A stretch of DNA of 64,000 bases. Origin: Paenibacillus nanensis (lineage in GTDB: Bacteria; Bacillota; Bacilli; Paenibacillales; Paenibacillaceae). The notes beneath the pieces are model-generated. The model worked only from the letters and a program-made list of their open reading frames with translations. It had not been told where the DNA came from and searched no databases. Of this stretch, positions 36,707-46,558 are shown piece by piece. The stretch's first letter is position 1. The number at the start of each line of letters is the position of its first letter. The translations under genes and the position numbers were made by a program. The stretch covers positions 558,001 to 622,000 of the forward strand of contig NZ_QXQA01000002.1 of NCBI RefSeq assembly GCF_003583765.1. Reading direction: 5' to 3'.

Positions 36707-37465
36707 TTATGCACGGTGCCCCAATCTTTGAGATATGCTCATTGCGGTTTGATTCAATTCCTCGATCAGCTTCTCCAGCTCCTTATCGTCTACGCGCGAC
36801 CGTAACGTCGAGACGCTAATCGCCGCCGCTGCTACCCCCCGGTGATCGAAGACGGGGACGGCCGCGCATCTGACGCCAACCTCGTTCTCCTCGTCGTCGA
36901 TGGCATAGCCACGCTGTCTAACCAGCTCCAGCTCGCGGAGGAATGCTTCCGGGTGGGCGATCGTCTTCTCCGTAAGCCGAACGAACTCGTAGCGTTCAAG
37001 CAAGCGATCGATCCATTCCGACGGCTGATAAGCGCTAAGCAGCTTGCCTACGGAACTGCTATGCAGCATGACCCGCCTCCCTATGCGGGAATAACGGATC
37101 GGAGCGAGATGGCCTTCCACTTTATCAATGTATACGCCTTCATAACCGTCCAATATGACCAAATGGGTTGTCTGTCCCGTGTTATTCGTGAATTGCTCCA
37201 GACTAGGCTTGGCAACCTGCCTGATGTCCATGGACTGCAGCAGCTGCTGCCCCTTCTCCATTAGCCGCAGACCGAGGCGATATTTCCCGCTTTCGGGGTC
37301 CTGCTCCATATACCCGCGTGACTGCATCGTCTTCACCAGCGAATGAACCGTGCTCTTGTGCAATCCCATCCTGTCGCTAATTTCTGTAATCTTCAATTCC
37401 GGAGTCCGTTCGTCGAATAAATCCAAAATAAGAAGCGCCCGTTCAACCGCTTGTATGATCGGCAT
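36707..37465 (-). CDS. IclR-family transcriptional regulator
   Basis: 252 residues. An N-terminal winged helix-turn-helix (LKITEISDRMGLHKSTVHSL) is followed by the IclR ligand domain (about 75-250) with its usual DDEENEVGVRCAAVPVFDH stretch. It lies just upstream of the pentonate operon on the same strand, separated by a 137-base gap that holds the repeated operator-like sequence. Most IclR proteins of this context repress sugar-acid catabolism until the acid or its keto-deoxy product binds. GGTGGT lies before the ATG. Confidence 0.9.
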   Translation of the reverse strand: MPIIQAVERALLILDLFDERTPELKITEISDRMGLHKSTVHSLVKTMQSRGYMEQDPESGKYRLGLRLMEKGQQLLQSMDIRQVAKPSLEQFTNNTGQTTHLVILDGYEGVYIDKVEGHLAPIRYSRIGRRVMLHSSSVGKLLSAYQPSEWIDRLLERYEFVRLTEKTIAHPEAFLRELELVRQRGYAIDDEENEVGVRCAAVPVFDHRGVAAAAISVSTLRSRVDDKELEKLIEELNQTAMSISQRLGHRA

Positions 37466-37570
37466 TAATCGTTACAACCACCTTAAGTTCAATCTCTGCT
37501 TGCACAAGGGATTCGACGTTTGGTTCCTCATTCCTGCCTGCTCGCGAAATTTATGAGAGACCTTGCCAGA

Positions 37571-38620
37571 TCACCCCTTAGTGGAATCAAGCACTCTCAA
37601 AATCAAAACGACAGCTTCTGCGCGAGTTGCATCGCCATGAGGCGCAAATCGATTATTCCCTCTTCCCTGTATAAGGCCTAAGTCAACAGCTGTGACTACG
37701 GCTGGATACGCCCACTCTTGAATGTGATCCGCGTCGGCGAAGACCAGCTGCTTGCCCGCTTGATTCGTCTCTTCGTAGCCGATGACGCGCATTACCATTA
37801 CGGCGATTTCAGATCGGCTAATTAAGCGATGAGGTCGAAACGTGTTATCCTCGAATCCTTTCACAATTCCTTCAGCTGCCGCTTGCGACACATGAGCTCT
37901 CGCATATGCCGGAATTTGTTCGACATCTTTAAAGACATTCGCGTCATCCGCATTTGCATCGAATGCCAGCGCTCGAGAAAGCATTGTAGCGAATTGCGCG
38001 CGAGTCACTTTATCTTGCGGCCGGAAACGACCATCCTCGTAACCATTGATCCAGCCCATTTTGGCCGCTCTCTGTATATCGGCTTTGGCCCAATGATCTT
38101 CAATATCGCTAAAGCTTGGCTCATCTTCTGAAATAATGGAAACAACATGAGACAGCCGAGGCTCATACGCAGCGCTTGCGACTTTACTATCCACAAGCTT
38201 GACTCGAATTAATTGAATGGCGGCTTGTCCTTCTTCTACAGCCTTGAACCTGAAGGTTGCCAGCTGCGCCGCACCGTTAAGACCTTTTGTATGGCCAAGC
38301 TTTGTATTCGCAAATGTAAGCTCCCCATCTTGTACAATGGGAGGAATGGTAAAGCCGTCCAAGGAGGTCGAACCCTCTTGGTATTGCAATTTGTCCGCAT
38401 CGTAGGAAAGACGCAATTCGAAGCCATAAAGATCCTTTAAATATTCACCCCCGACACGAATCTCCACGATGCCGCCTTCTCTGACTTCCTCCCGAGAATC
38501 CGTGGCAGAGCCATTAAGCGAAAAAACGGGCTGCTCCCCAGCAAATGCAGCCGTCGGGAGTATCGTTATCAAGAACACCAACGATAAGCATAGTGACAAC
38601 AGTCTGTTAGTCAATCTCAT
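37571..38620 (-). CDS. Cohesin-SLH surface anchoring protein
   Basis: 349 residues. Signal peptide of about 27 residues (ends AFA), a cohesin-like domain at about 30-165 (VEIRVGGEYLKDLYGFELRL, YDADKLQY, LATFRFKAVEEG), and three SLH repeats at about 168-345 (WAKADIQRAAKMGWINGYED and two more) that hold the protein to the cell wall. Cohesins bind dockerins; the enzyme encoded directly upstream ends in a dockerin. Such a cohesin-SLH protein would work as a one-slot anchor for that enzyme. There is a 95-base gap with a hairpin between the two genes, so they are probably co-transcribed. Confidence 0.83.
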   Translation of the reverse strand: MRLTNRLLSLCLSLVFLITILPTAAFAGEQPVFSLNGSATDSREEVREGGIVEIRVGGEYLKDLYGFELRLSYDADKLQYQEGSTSLDGFTIPPIVQDGELTFANTKLGHTKGLNGAAQLATFRFKAVEEGQAAIQLIRVKLVDSKVASAAYEPRLSHVVSIISEDEPSFSDIEDHWAKADIQRAAKMGWINGYEDGRFRPQDKVTRAQFATMLSRALAFDANADDANVFKDVEQIPAYARAHVSQAAAEGIVKGFEDNTFRPHRLISRSEIAVMVMRVIGYEETNQAGKQLVFADADHIQEWAYPAVVTAVDLGLIQGRGNNRFAPHGDATRAEAVVLILRVLDSTKG

Positions 38621-38663
38621 CTTCCTCCCTTTTGCTCTTTTTCATTAAGGGAAGGCAAGGGTC

Positions 38664-38699
38664 CAAGGGTATCAACCGAAAAATCTGCCGATACCCTTG
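38664..38699 (-). terminator. Intercistronic hairpin
   Basis: CAAGGGTATC and GATACCCTTG form a perfect ten-base-pair stem with a 16-base loop between the dockerin enzyme and the cohesin-SLH gene. There is no T-run, so it is more likely to protect or tune the mRNA than to end transcription fully. Confidence 0.6.
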
Positions 38700-38715
38700 A
38701 ACACCTTCCTCTCCA

Positions 38716-41700
38716 TTACTGAGCTAGGATTAATCTTGCCAAGGCTGCAAGATCCGCAATATCAATGATTTTGTCATTGTTGAAATCATAGTCCTTCACC
38801 TGATTCCAATCGGGACTATGGGCTTCCGACTTGCCATACGCTTTGGCCAGCAGCGACAAGTCGCCTATGCTTACTCGATTATCGTTATTGACGTCGCCCG
38901 GTATGGTTGGCTTCTGTATTTGAACCGTATGCGCGGTAGCGGCAGCAAACGTCTCAACGCCCTCCTCGTCAGCGAGTTCGGCGCTGACAACCCGAATTTG
39001 AGCAGCTCCTGTAATGTCCTTCGCCTTGAAGCTTAGCTTTAGGAGGTCCCTGTTCGGATTGTTCTGATAATCCCCTAGATGGATGCCGATAATGCGAACC
39101 CACCCGGCGCCTTGATTATATTCGAGGACGAAATTCTCATCGTTCATCGATACCGGCGGACCCATAAGCTCCAGTTTGTCGGCATCGTATTCAATCCTGA
39201 TGTCCTGTGCAATGACCGTCTGCTCTGTTCCGCTCAGGCTATAGATCAAATCAAACGTTTGCCCGACGTTCACCGTTTCCAGGCCTGTCAGCACGGTGGA
39301 GTTGGACACGACCACTGACGGCTTTTGAGCATAGAGATCGAATCGGTCAAAGGCCGGCGTATATTGATTCGGCACTGCTGTATAAGGGGTAAACCCTTGG
39401 GTTCCGGCCCCATTATTGCCGCCATAGGGGTTGGAGCCGCCATTATACGTGTTATTATTCGAGAATCTGATCGTATTGGCGCCTTTTTTCAATTCCACGT
39501 CTATCGTTTGGGTGGCGAACTGCTGCCAAGATATCGTGTTTTTGAAAAATACGGTTTCCGCCTCGCCGCCATTAACGCTTATTTGCGCATACCTTTCTAC
39601 AACGTCATTGTTATAAGCATGCGTTCCCGCGCTTTCCCCATTGGCATATCGGACAACCAGCTTATAAATTCCGTCCTCGGGCACTACGATATCGTCCATT
39701 TCGAGATATCTTTCCGCACCGTCGTACGAGGTAATTCCGTTTACATACTTCCCGTTCGATGCATATTTCGCAAACGCATCATTACGGATTAGCGGAAGCT
39801 CGGCTCCTGCTGGAGTACCAACGACAACTGCATCCTCGGCCTCGATCGAGAAGACGGCGTCTTTATTAACGAAGGCAGCGTGAATGCTATCCAGATGTAG
39901 CGTTGTATTCGATTGAATATCAATCAGATTGATTCCTGCGCGCAGGAACATACGCAGCGTCGCTTCCTCCCATTGCCCATTCGTATTCGTGATGGATATT
40001 CCCGCAACAGGTTTACGGTCGTGATTAATCTGAATGACGCCATTGCCCCCGGACGCGTAACGAATCGTCACGTCATACATACCGTCGTCAAGCACGCTGA
40101 CAACGAAGCGAGTATTGGCATCGGCATTCGTACCGTAACCCGTCACATAACCCGCACCTTCGAAGCCCGCTATGCTATCCCCGCGAGTCAAGCCTTTCGC
40201 CGTATCATAATCGGCAAATTCCGCTTGCACCCGATAATTCGGAAGCTCGCCCCGATCACCGCTATACGTTAACTCGATCGCATCAAGCGTAGATTGGCCT
40301 TGGCCTTCCTCTCCCGTATCCTGATTAAACTTGCTGATACTAATGGAATGAGTGCCAGCCTCCAAATCGATAAACATGGTGTGGCCGCCTAACAGCTCCA
40401 TGCTGTAGTCCGCTCTAAGAACAATCTTCCGAGAAGGCTGATCATCAATCTTGATGAACCACTCCGAATTGATGCGCTGGTTTGCATTCCCGGTATTGGC
40501 TTGGTTACGCATGCTCGCCGTTGCGCCGTTGCCGCCGATCAAGTCCAATCGATAACTTCCGTCAGCCGGAACTTCGATATCGGTCCATTTGACAACACTG
40601 CTTTGTTGCGAAATCCCCGCGACGTATTGACCATTAGAGGCCGAACGACCGGAATTGCTCGAACGCGGGTACACGCTTGTCGTCGTTACGTTCGTTTTCA
40701 CCTCTGCATTCTCAGCCTCGTAACGCTCAAACCAAACTTCATTCGGTTCATGGTTCACAGCCGGAGTAATGACGGCGTAATAAGCGGATGTATAATCGTC
40801 CAGCTCTACATCCAGCGTCACTGTACCGTTCTTGACCGGAAAATTGCGATCAACAATTTGGGTAGGCTCTACCAGGAAGCCCGTCAATCCCGTGTAGCCT
40901 GCATGCCATACGGTTACATGCACTTGCTCTGCCCCTGCAAGGAATGCCGGACTGTTCGCATGGCCCGTCACGTGATTGAAAACAATCGAGCCGCTGCCTT
41001 GTGTGCCGCCAAACGCAATGCCTACCTGCTTCTTTTCATCTTGAATGGAGGATAAACCATACAATCCTGGTCCATATGCGTCCGTTTCGCTGCGTGGAGT
41101 AACGACACTCACTTTCGCCATGTCGCCGCCCATCATGTCCGCATACCACTTGTACAGCCACCATGCGCCATTCGGCTCGTTCTGGCCGGCTAGCAGCGAG
41201 CCGTAGGAATTGGCCGTGTTCCAGTAAGGCAGCATACTGTTCATTTTCATTTCATCATAACGCGCGATATACTGAATCAACGATCCGCCAACCGCAATCT
41301 CTGCCGTTGCGGCATATTCGTTAATATCAACCTTGATCGGGAACGGAAGCTCGCGATCCGGATACAACTCCCGATACTTGGCTGCATTCGCTTGTTCTAC
41401 GGCTCTGTAGGTGGCAATATTGCCCGCCGTAGCGTTAAACGCTTTGTTCCACAGCATATGCCAGCTAATAATGTCAGGAAGACAGTCATTGATAACGCAA
41501 AAGGCGACTAAATCCTCAAACACTTTTGCGCCATATTGCGTTAAATTAGGGCCGGAGATTCGGGCACCTGGATCGATTTCCTTTATTTTATTGGTTACCG
41601 CAAGCCAATCGTTATTAAACACAGCTCTTGAGCTTTTTCCTGTAGCGTTGTCGGATAGCAGCTGCGGATAACGTGTGCCATTCTGTTCCGGCTCGTTGAA

Positions 41701-43023
41701 GGGGATATAAATGAATTTCTGATCGGGGTCCTGGCCAGGGTTCGCGGCGCCCCATTGCGCCTTGAACTCCTTGACGGCCGTTGCGATCGGGATAACGGCT
41801 TCATTAATATATTGTTCTGCCGTTCTTGAAGGATAGTACCAGCGCTGGTAATAGTCTTGCATGACGATATTGACAACTTCACCGCCGGCCTCGAAAAAAT
41901 AATCGGCTACTCGAAGCGCGTCTCCAGTGGGATGTTGGATGCCGTTCGGCGGCTTCTGCGTAATATGCGAAGGTTTGATCGGAATCAGCGTATTGATGTC
42001 AGGTACGTTGGGTTCACTTATCGCGTATAAAGCGCCAGCAGAGCCGTGGAACACTTCTCCCAGCGAACGGTCTGCCAAATCCACATTCATTTTCGCGGGA
42101 ATCTTCTCATCGACTACCTCTGCCTTCGTTGCCTCGTACAGCGCGCTTACCTGCTCCGCAGTCAATTTCGAGTTATAGACCCGGATATCATCGAACTTCC
42201 CGCGAATATCTCCGTCCGAAGTATATAAGGATCTGCCAAAATCATTAAACTGCAACGCATCCAGAAAGTCACGATTGAATAATTGCGTCATCGTAGTCAG
42301 CATTGTCGCCCCGGAGGAGCTATTGCCCGGCTCTATGCTGCTAGCCTCCAGCACTTTTCCATCCAGGTAGACATCGTAGGCGCCTTCTTTATTCATGGTG
42401 ACGACAATGTGCTGCCACTTGCCTTTTGCCGGGCTGGTACTCCATGTGACATCCCCGCGGTAGACGGCAACGACTGACGGATCTGTGCCTGTATAGATCC
42501 GGTTATTAAAAGTTCCTCCTCCGGCTACGATGACAAACTCCGTGTCTCTCCATCCGTTTATCCCGCTGCTTGTCAAACCTTTTTCCCCAATCGTAGAGGA
42601 GAATAGACGCGTGTAGGCGTTTGCCGATTGATCGATATTCGCCCATACCGCGAAGGTCAGCGCCCCCTCGACCTCGGCGTACAGATGATCCGGCAATTCC
42701 AGCCATGCCGTGCCATTCGCGCCGCCAGTCAGAGATAACACTTCCCCCCGCTGCTCATCCTCCACGATCGCGGCCGTTCCTTTCAGCACGGCATAATCGT
42801 CGCTAGATGCAGGGCTTGCGCTATTCTCGACAGACGTTCCATTTTTCACTTGTTCTTTATGAAAGGACCATTGAAAGAGAGGACTTGTAGCAGCTAACTG
42901 AGATGTTACTGGTTCCTTTACGGAAACTTGATTATCCGTGTCGGAAGCGCTTGCAAAAGTGCTCGGCAACATAATCATTAGGGCTAGCACGGCTGAAATC
43001 GTACGCTTAGCGTAGGCTCTCAA
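38716..43023 (-). CDS. Secreted multimodular GH39-like hydrolase with cohesin and dockerin domains
   Basis: 1435 residues. Signal peptide to about 26; LamG/concanavalin-like domain at 48-300; clan GH-A catalytic domain at about 308-755 with acid/base Glu444 in IPFNEPEQNG and nucleophile Glu569 in VDINEYAAT; three CBM6/35-like modules at about 767-921, 930-1050 and 1058-1232; a cohesin-like domain at about 1238-1371 (YDADKLEL, LKLSFKAKD); and a type-I dockerin at 1376-1433 with two calcium loops (DVNNDNRVSIGDL and DFNNDKIIDIADL). Its catalytic part is a relative of the enzyme at 19464. Carrying both a cohesin and a dockerin, it could chain with itself or dock on the cohesin-SLH protein next door. 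The substrate is unknown, probably a plant wall polysaccharide. Confidence 0.85.
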   Translation of the reverse strand: MRAYAKRTISAVLALMIMLPSTFASASDTDNQVSVKEPVTSQLAATSPLFQWSFHKEQVKNGTSVENSASPASSDDYAVLKGTAAIVEDEQRGEVLSLTGGANGTAWLELPDHLYAEVEGALTFAVWANIDQSANAYTRLFSSTIGEKGLTSSGINGWRDTEFVIVAGGGTFNNRIYTGTDPSVVAVYRGDVTWSTSPAKGKWQHIVVTMNKEGAYDVYLDGKVLEASSIEPGNSSSGATMLTTMTQLFNRDFLDALQFNDFGRSLYTSDGDIRGKFDDIRVYNSKLTAEQVSALYEATKAEVVDEKIPAKMNVDLADRSLGEVFHGSAGALYAISEPNVPDINTLIPIKPSHITQKPPNGIQHPTGDALRVADYFFEAGGEVVNIVMQDYYQRWYYPSRTAEQYINEAVIPIATAVKEFKAQWGAANPGQDPDQKFIYIPFNEPEQNGTRYPQLLSDNATGKSSRAVFNNDWLAVTNKIKEIDPGARISGPNLTQYGAKVFEDLVAFCVINDCLPDIISWHMLWNKAFNATAGNIATYRAVEQANAAKYRELYPDRELPFPIKVDINEYAATAEIAVGGSLIQYIARYDEMKMNSMLPYWNTANSYGSLLAGQNEPNGAWWLYKWYADMMGGDMAKVSVVTPRSETDAYGPGLYGLSSIQDEKKQVGIAFGGTQGSGSIVFNHVTGHANSPAFLAGAEQVHVTVWHAGYTGLTGFLVEPTQIVDRNFPVKNGTVTLDVELDDYTSAYYAVITPAVNHEPNEVWFERYEAENAEVKTNVTTTSVYPRSSNSGRSASNGQYVAGISQQSSVVKWTDIEVPADGSYRLDLIGGNGATASMRNQANTGNANQRINSEWFIKIDDQPSRKIVLRADYSMELLGGHTMFIDLEAGTHSISISKFNQDTGEEGQGQSTLDAIELTYSGDRGELPNYRVQAEFADYDTAKGLTRGDSIAGFEGAGYVTGYGTNADANTRFVVSVLDDGMYDVTIRYASGGNGVIQINHDRKPVAGISITNTNGQWEEATLRMFLRAGINLIDIQSNTTLHLDSIHAAFVNKDAVFSIEAEDAVVVGTPAGAELPLIRNDAFAKYASNGKYVNGITSYDGAERYLEMDDIVVPEDGIYKLVVRYANGESAGTHAYNNDVVERYAQISVNGGEAETVFFKNTISWQQFATQTIDVELKKGANTIRFSNNNTYNGGSNPYGGNNGAGTQGFTPYTAVPNQYTPAFDRFDLYAQKPSVVVSNSTVLTGLETVNVGQTFDLIYSLSGTEQTVIAQDIRIEYDADKLELMGPPVSMNDENFVLEYNQGAGWVRIIGIHLGDYQNNPNRDLLKLSFKAKDITGAAQIRVVSAELADEEGVETFAAATAHTVQIQKPTIPGDVNNDNRVSIGDLSLLAKAYGKSEAHSPDWNQVKDYDFNNDKIIDIADLAALARLILAQ

Positions 43024-43342
43024 ATTAATCTCACCTCTTATTTTTATTGGACTTCTTCTTGTTCCCCAGTCAATAACGCTGGTATGAAGTCTGGCTTATG
43101 CCGAAATAGCTGCCTCAACCTCCCTTGTTCACAGTAGTCGATTTGCCCCAAGCCAAATGTTACGGGAATCGTCCGATTTAAGAAATTAAGGTTTTTTACT
43201 ACTCCTGTTCCTTTCTTTACGATCTGCCATCCAATGACAATTGGTTGTAATACGCCTTGTACTTTTTTTAAATTTGTTCTATCCTTTTTTGACTTTACGG
43301 GCGTCGAGTCATCAGGTGTTGTTCTCCTGCTTGGCGTACAAT

Positions 43343-43380
43343 CAAAAAACGAGCCTCTAGCCGAAAGCCAGGACTCGTTT
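43343..43380 (-). terminator. Terminator of the second binding-protein gene
   Basis: On the minus strand ACGAGTCCTGGC pairs imperfectly with GCTAGAGGCTCGT, followed by six T residues, 14 bases after the stop at 43394. The rest of the 43024-43342 gap is AT-rich, shows no gene, and should hold the promoter of the dockerin enzyme, though I cannot pick a convincing -35/-10 pair. Confidence 0.75.
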
Positions 43381-43393
43381 AATTCATCTTGGA

Positions 43394-44674
43394 TTACTTG
43401 TTCCGAGCTTCATCGATGACAGCTTGCATCTCCGTCAACGCTTCCTCCAAGCTTTGGCCTGTCAAATATTTGTTGACGCCTTCTTGGATTTTTACCTGCA
43501 GCGACTCGGTCGATACCGTATGCGGCCAGTAGAGGACTGCGTCCTCTCGCGTGACGAGCTCTGCCACCTTAACTGCAACCTGGCTTGAGATCCGGGCTGA
43601 GACTACCGAGGGAACAGCCATCGCGCCTTCCGCCAGCCTCTCCTGATTCGCTTTGCTGTTCATGAAGGCGACGAATGTTTTGGCTTCTTCGGGATGATTC
43701 GTCTTGGCGTTGATAACCCGGTAGGTACCGATATTAATATTGGGCACGGAACGTTCCACTCCCGGCACCATCATGAAATCGATCTCGTAATTCGGATTCC
43801 GCTCCATAATGCTCGGCAAGCTCCAGGTGCCGGTCATAATCATCGCCGCCTTGCCTTGACCGATCAAGTCCTTGGACTGCTCGTGCATAAGCTGAGTCCA
43901 GTTAGGCGGCACGAACCCCCTATCGATAATCTCCTTATGCCTGCGGATCGCGTCTACGAATTTCTCGTCCGACAACGGGATGTCCCCGCGCTCCAGTCTC
44001 CTTGTCCATTCCTCGTCCGCGCCGTTATTCGACATGATGGAGCCCCAGAAAAATTGCGCCGTCGACCATTCCGCATCCATGGCGACCGGTATAATGCCAT
44101 TCTCTTTCAACGTCTCGCACAACGCAATAAATTCGTCCCACGTTCCCGGTACGGTCAGGCCGAATGAATCGAACATCGTTTTGTTATACAATAACCCGTC
44201 GCTATGCATCACTTCAGGCGCGCCGTATACCCTGCCGTCGATCGTGACCGGTTTGAGCGTGTTTGGAAGAAATTGATCCAGAAACGGAGAGCCTGTCAAA
44301 TCCAAGTAGACATTCGGATTCAGCTTGCGGAATTCCTCGAACAGGCTGGGCGACCATGTATCGAACACATCAAGCTCCTCGCCGCCGAGAAGCTTAATTT
44401 TGATACCGGCTGTGTAATTCGCGTTCTGAATAAAATCCGGTTCGATCCGGATGTTCGGATACAAATCTTCAAACTCGCGAATCGCGTCGTAATACACTTT
44501 GCTCGCTTGGGCCGAATCCAGAAGGTAGCTGGAGTAATGAATCGTGACGATTTCGTTCTCATCCGTCTTGTCGACCTCATGCCGGTATTCTCCCCCCATT
44601 CCGGATCCGCTGCATGAAGCAAGTACAAGTGCCGTAATCAAAACAAGCCCTCTTTTTATCCATTGCCTGATCAA
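43394..44674 (-). CDS. Second sugar-binding lipoprotein of the ABC system
   Basis: 426 residues. The N-terminus LVLITALVLASC is a lipoprotein signal with lipobox LASC. The rest is a CUT1-type binding protein (WDEFIALCETLKENG, HPEEAKTFVAFMNSK). The start is a TTG at 44674, preceded by a very strong GGAGGGAGG. It lies after both permease genes, while the first binding protein lies before them, so the locus has two receptors that may present different sugars to one permease pair. Confidence 0.87.
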   Translation of the reverse strand: MIRQWIKRGLVLITALVLASCSGSGMGGEYRHEVDKTDENEIVTIHYSSYLLDSAQASKVYYDAIREFEDLYPNIRIEPDFIQNANYTAGIKIKLLGGEELDVFDTWSPSLFEEFRKLNPNVYLDLTGSPFLDQFLPNTLKPVTIDGRVYGAPEVMHSDGLLYNKTMFDSFGLTVPGTWDEFIALCETLKENGIIPVAMDAEWSTAQFFWGSIMSNNGADEEWTRRLERGDIPLSDEKFVDAIRRHKEIIDRGFVPPNWTQLMHEQSKDLIGQGKAAMIMTGTWSLPSIMERNPNYEIDFMMVPGVERSVPNINIGTYRVINAKTNHPEEAKTFVAFMNSKANQERLAEGAMAVPSVVSARISSQVAVKVAELVTREDAVLYWPHTVSTESLQVKIQEGVNKYLTGQSLEEALTEMQAVIDEARNK

Positions 44675-44740
44675 GGCCTCCCTCCTCCCCCCGGTTCGTT
44701 CCTGTTAATCTCATTATAATGGATAACCGCATGCAACTGG

Positions 44741-44761
44741 AGGAAGGAGAGTCTCCTTCCT
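44741..44761. repeat. Small inverted repeat between permease and second binding-protein gene
   Basis: AGGAAGGAGAGTCTCCTTCCT is palindromic apart from its centre. No T-run follows. It could be an RNA hairpin or a protein site; function unknown. Confidence 0.4.
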
Positions 44762-44784
44762 ACGTTTCCTTTGATAGGATCCGC

Positions 44785-45615
44785 TCACAGCTTGCCTCCT
44801 GATGTCGCGATGCCTTCAATAAACTGTTTCTGAAATACGACGTAAACGAGCAGCATCGGCCAAATCGCGATCACGGAAGCGGCCATCAGCTCCGGATAAT
44901 TGACGGAATACGCGCTCTGAATTTTAGCCAAAGCCGAGGAGAGCGTTGCCGCTGAAGAACTCGTATTCACAATCATCGGCCACATCAGATCCTTAAACGC
45001 GAACAAAGCGGTAAAAATCGCAAGAGCAACCAAGCCGGAACGAGCAAGCGGCAGCATAACTCTCACGAATGTCTGGCCGATATTGCAGCCGTCCAATTTG
45101 GCCGCCTCCTCCAGCTCCTTCGGCAGCCCCATAAAAAACTGCCTGAGCAGAAACGTTCCGAATGCGCTGACCAGCCCCGGGAACACCAGCGCGAATATCG
45201 TATTGCGCATCCCGATCGCATCAACCATCAAATATTGCGGAATGATGAAAATTTGGGTCGGAACCATCATTTGAAAAAGAACGAGTCCGAAAAAAAAGTT
45301 TCGGCCCGGAAAGTTTAATCTTGCAAACGCATAAGCCGCCATGGCGCTGAACAGAATCGAGCACAGAACCCGTATCGCCATCATCGCGAATGTGTTCCAA
45401 TACAATCGAAGAAAGTCGTTCTGACGCAGCACCTCCACGTAATTCTGGGGCTTCCATTTGGAAGGAAAAACGACGAATGGATTTAAGGAAGTCGATTCAG
45501 CGACAGTCTTGAACGAAGTCAGCACCATCCATAGAAACGGCAGAAACATTGCAGCCGCACACGCAATGAGCAGGATGTGGGCAGTCATACGAGGCCAAAA
45601 ACGGTTAGCTGGCAT
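44785..45615 (-). CDS. Sugar ABC transporter permease (MalG/AraQ type)
   Basis: About 276 residues, six spans, with EAA loop LEEAAKLDGCNIGQTFVRVM. Start is taken as ATG 45615 (MPANRFWP) with GGAGG ten bases upstream. A longer frame would overlap the preceding permease. Second membrane subunit of the importer of the 51.5-37.5 kb locus. Confidence 0.9.
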   Translation of the reverse strand: MPANRFWPRMTAHILLIACAAAMFLPFLWMVLTSFKTVAESTSLNPFVVFPSKWKPQNYVEVLRQNDFLRLYWNTFAMMAIRVLCSILFSAMAAYAFARLNFPGRNFFFGLVLFQMMVPTQIFIIPQYLMVDAIGMRNTIFALVFPGLVSAFGTFLLRQFFMGLPKELEEAAKLDGCNIGQTFVRVMLPLARSGLVALAIFTALFAFKDLMWPMIVNTSSSAATLSSALAKIQSAYSVNYPELMAASVIAIWPMLLVYVVFQKQFIEGIATSGGKL

Positions 45616-45629
45616 AGGCGCGATACCTC

Positions 45630-46529
45630 CTACATGTAGTTGACCCATTTTTTCTGGGTTTTGGTCTGGATGACCGTCATGATCATAATAATGGCGAGCA
45701 GCAGCATCACGATTGCAGAGCCGTAGCCCTTATCGGAATATTTGAAGGAGTTGTTGTAGAACAAATACACGAGAGACACCGTTTTGTCATACGCTGGATT
45801 CGTTACTTCGATCATCATGTAGATCACATCAAACACCTGCATCGCCTGTATAATGGATGTAACCAGGACAAAAAACAGGGTCGGCGACACCAGCGGCAGC
45901 GTGATGACAAAAAACTGCCTCACCTTGCCGGCACCATCTATATCGGAAGCTTCATAATAGTCCTTCGGAATTTCTTGCAGACCCGCCAAAAATAAGACCA
46001 TATTGTAGCCGATAACGCTCCAGATGCCGATGACGGCAATTGAAACAAGCGCGATATCCGGGTTGCTGGTCCACTCCACCTTGGGCAGTCCTAGCTTGGC
46101 CAGCAGCACGTTAATGAGTCCGAACTGCGAATTGTACAGCCATTTCCACACCATCGTAATAGCGGCGGGAGCAGCGACCATCGGAATGAAATAGATCGTC
46201 CGATAAATGGACTTTCCCTTTCGTTTGCCGTTCAACAACACCGCCAGAACGAGCGCGATGGCGATGCTGAACGGAACGACCATAAGCGCATGCAGAAAAG
46301 TATTCATAACGGCATGCCAGACCTGCGGATCATCCGCCATTTTCCTATAATTATCAAGCCCGACGAACACGTTGCCTTTGCCGAAATCTCCGCTCTTGAA
46401 GAAGCTTAAATAAAAGCTCTGGAAGATTGGGATGATATTAAGCACAATGAGGCCTAGAATGGTCGGCGCGATCAGGAACCAGCCCCAGTACCACTCATTT
46501 CGCATTTGTTTGGATATTCTTCGATGCAT
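45630..46529 (-). CDS. Sugar ABC transporter permease (MalF/UgpA type)
   Basis: 299 residues, six spans, EAA loop YYEASDIDGAGKVRQFFVIT followed by LPLVSPTLFFVLV. Start at ATG 46529 with AGGAGGGAG upstream; a GTG sits one codon earlier. It pairs with the permease 14 bases downstream. Closely similar in layout to the permease at 24539, so the two loci carry paralogous importers. Confidence 0.9.
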   Translation of the reverse strand: MHRRISKQMRNEWYWGWFLIAPTILGLIVLNIIPIFQSFYLSFFKSGDFGKGNVFVGLDNYRKMADDPQVWHAVMNTFLHALMVVPFSIAIALVLAVLLNGKRKGKSIYRTIYFIPMVAAPAAITMVWKWLYNSQFGLINVLLAKLGLPKVEWTSNPDIALVSIAVIGIWSVIGYNMVLFLAGLQEIPKDYYEASDIDGAGKVRQFFVITLPLVSPTLFFVLVTSIIQAMQVFDVIYMMIEVTNPAYDKTVSLVYLFYNNSFKYSDKGYGSAIVMLLLAIIMIMTVIQTKTQKKWVNYM

Positions 46530-46558
46530 CACACCTGCTCCCTCCTGTTCCTACGAAT

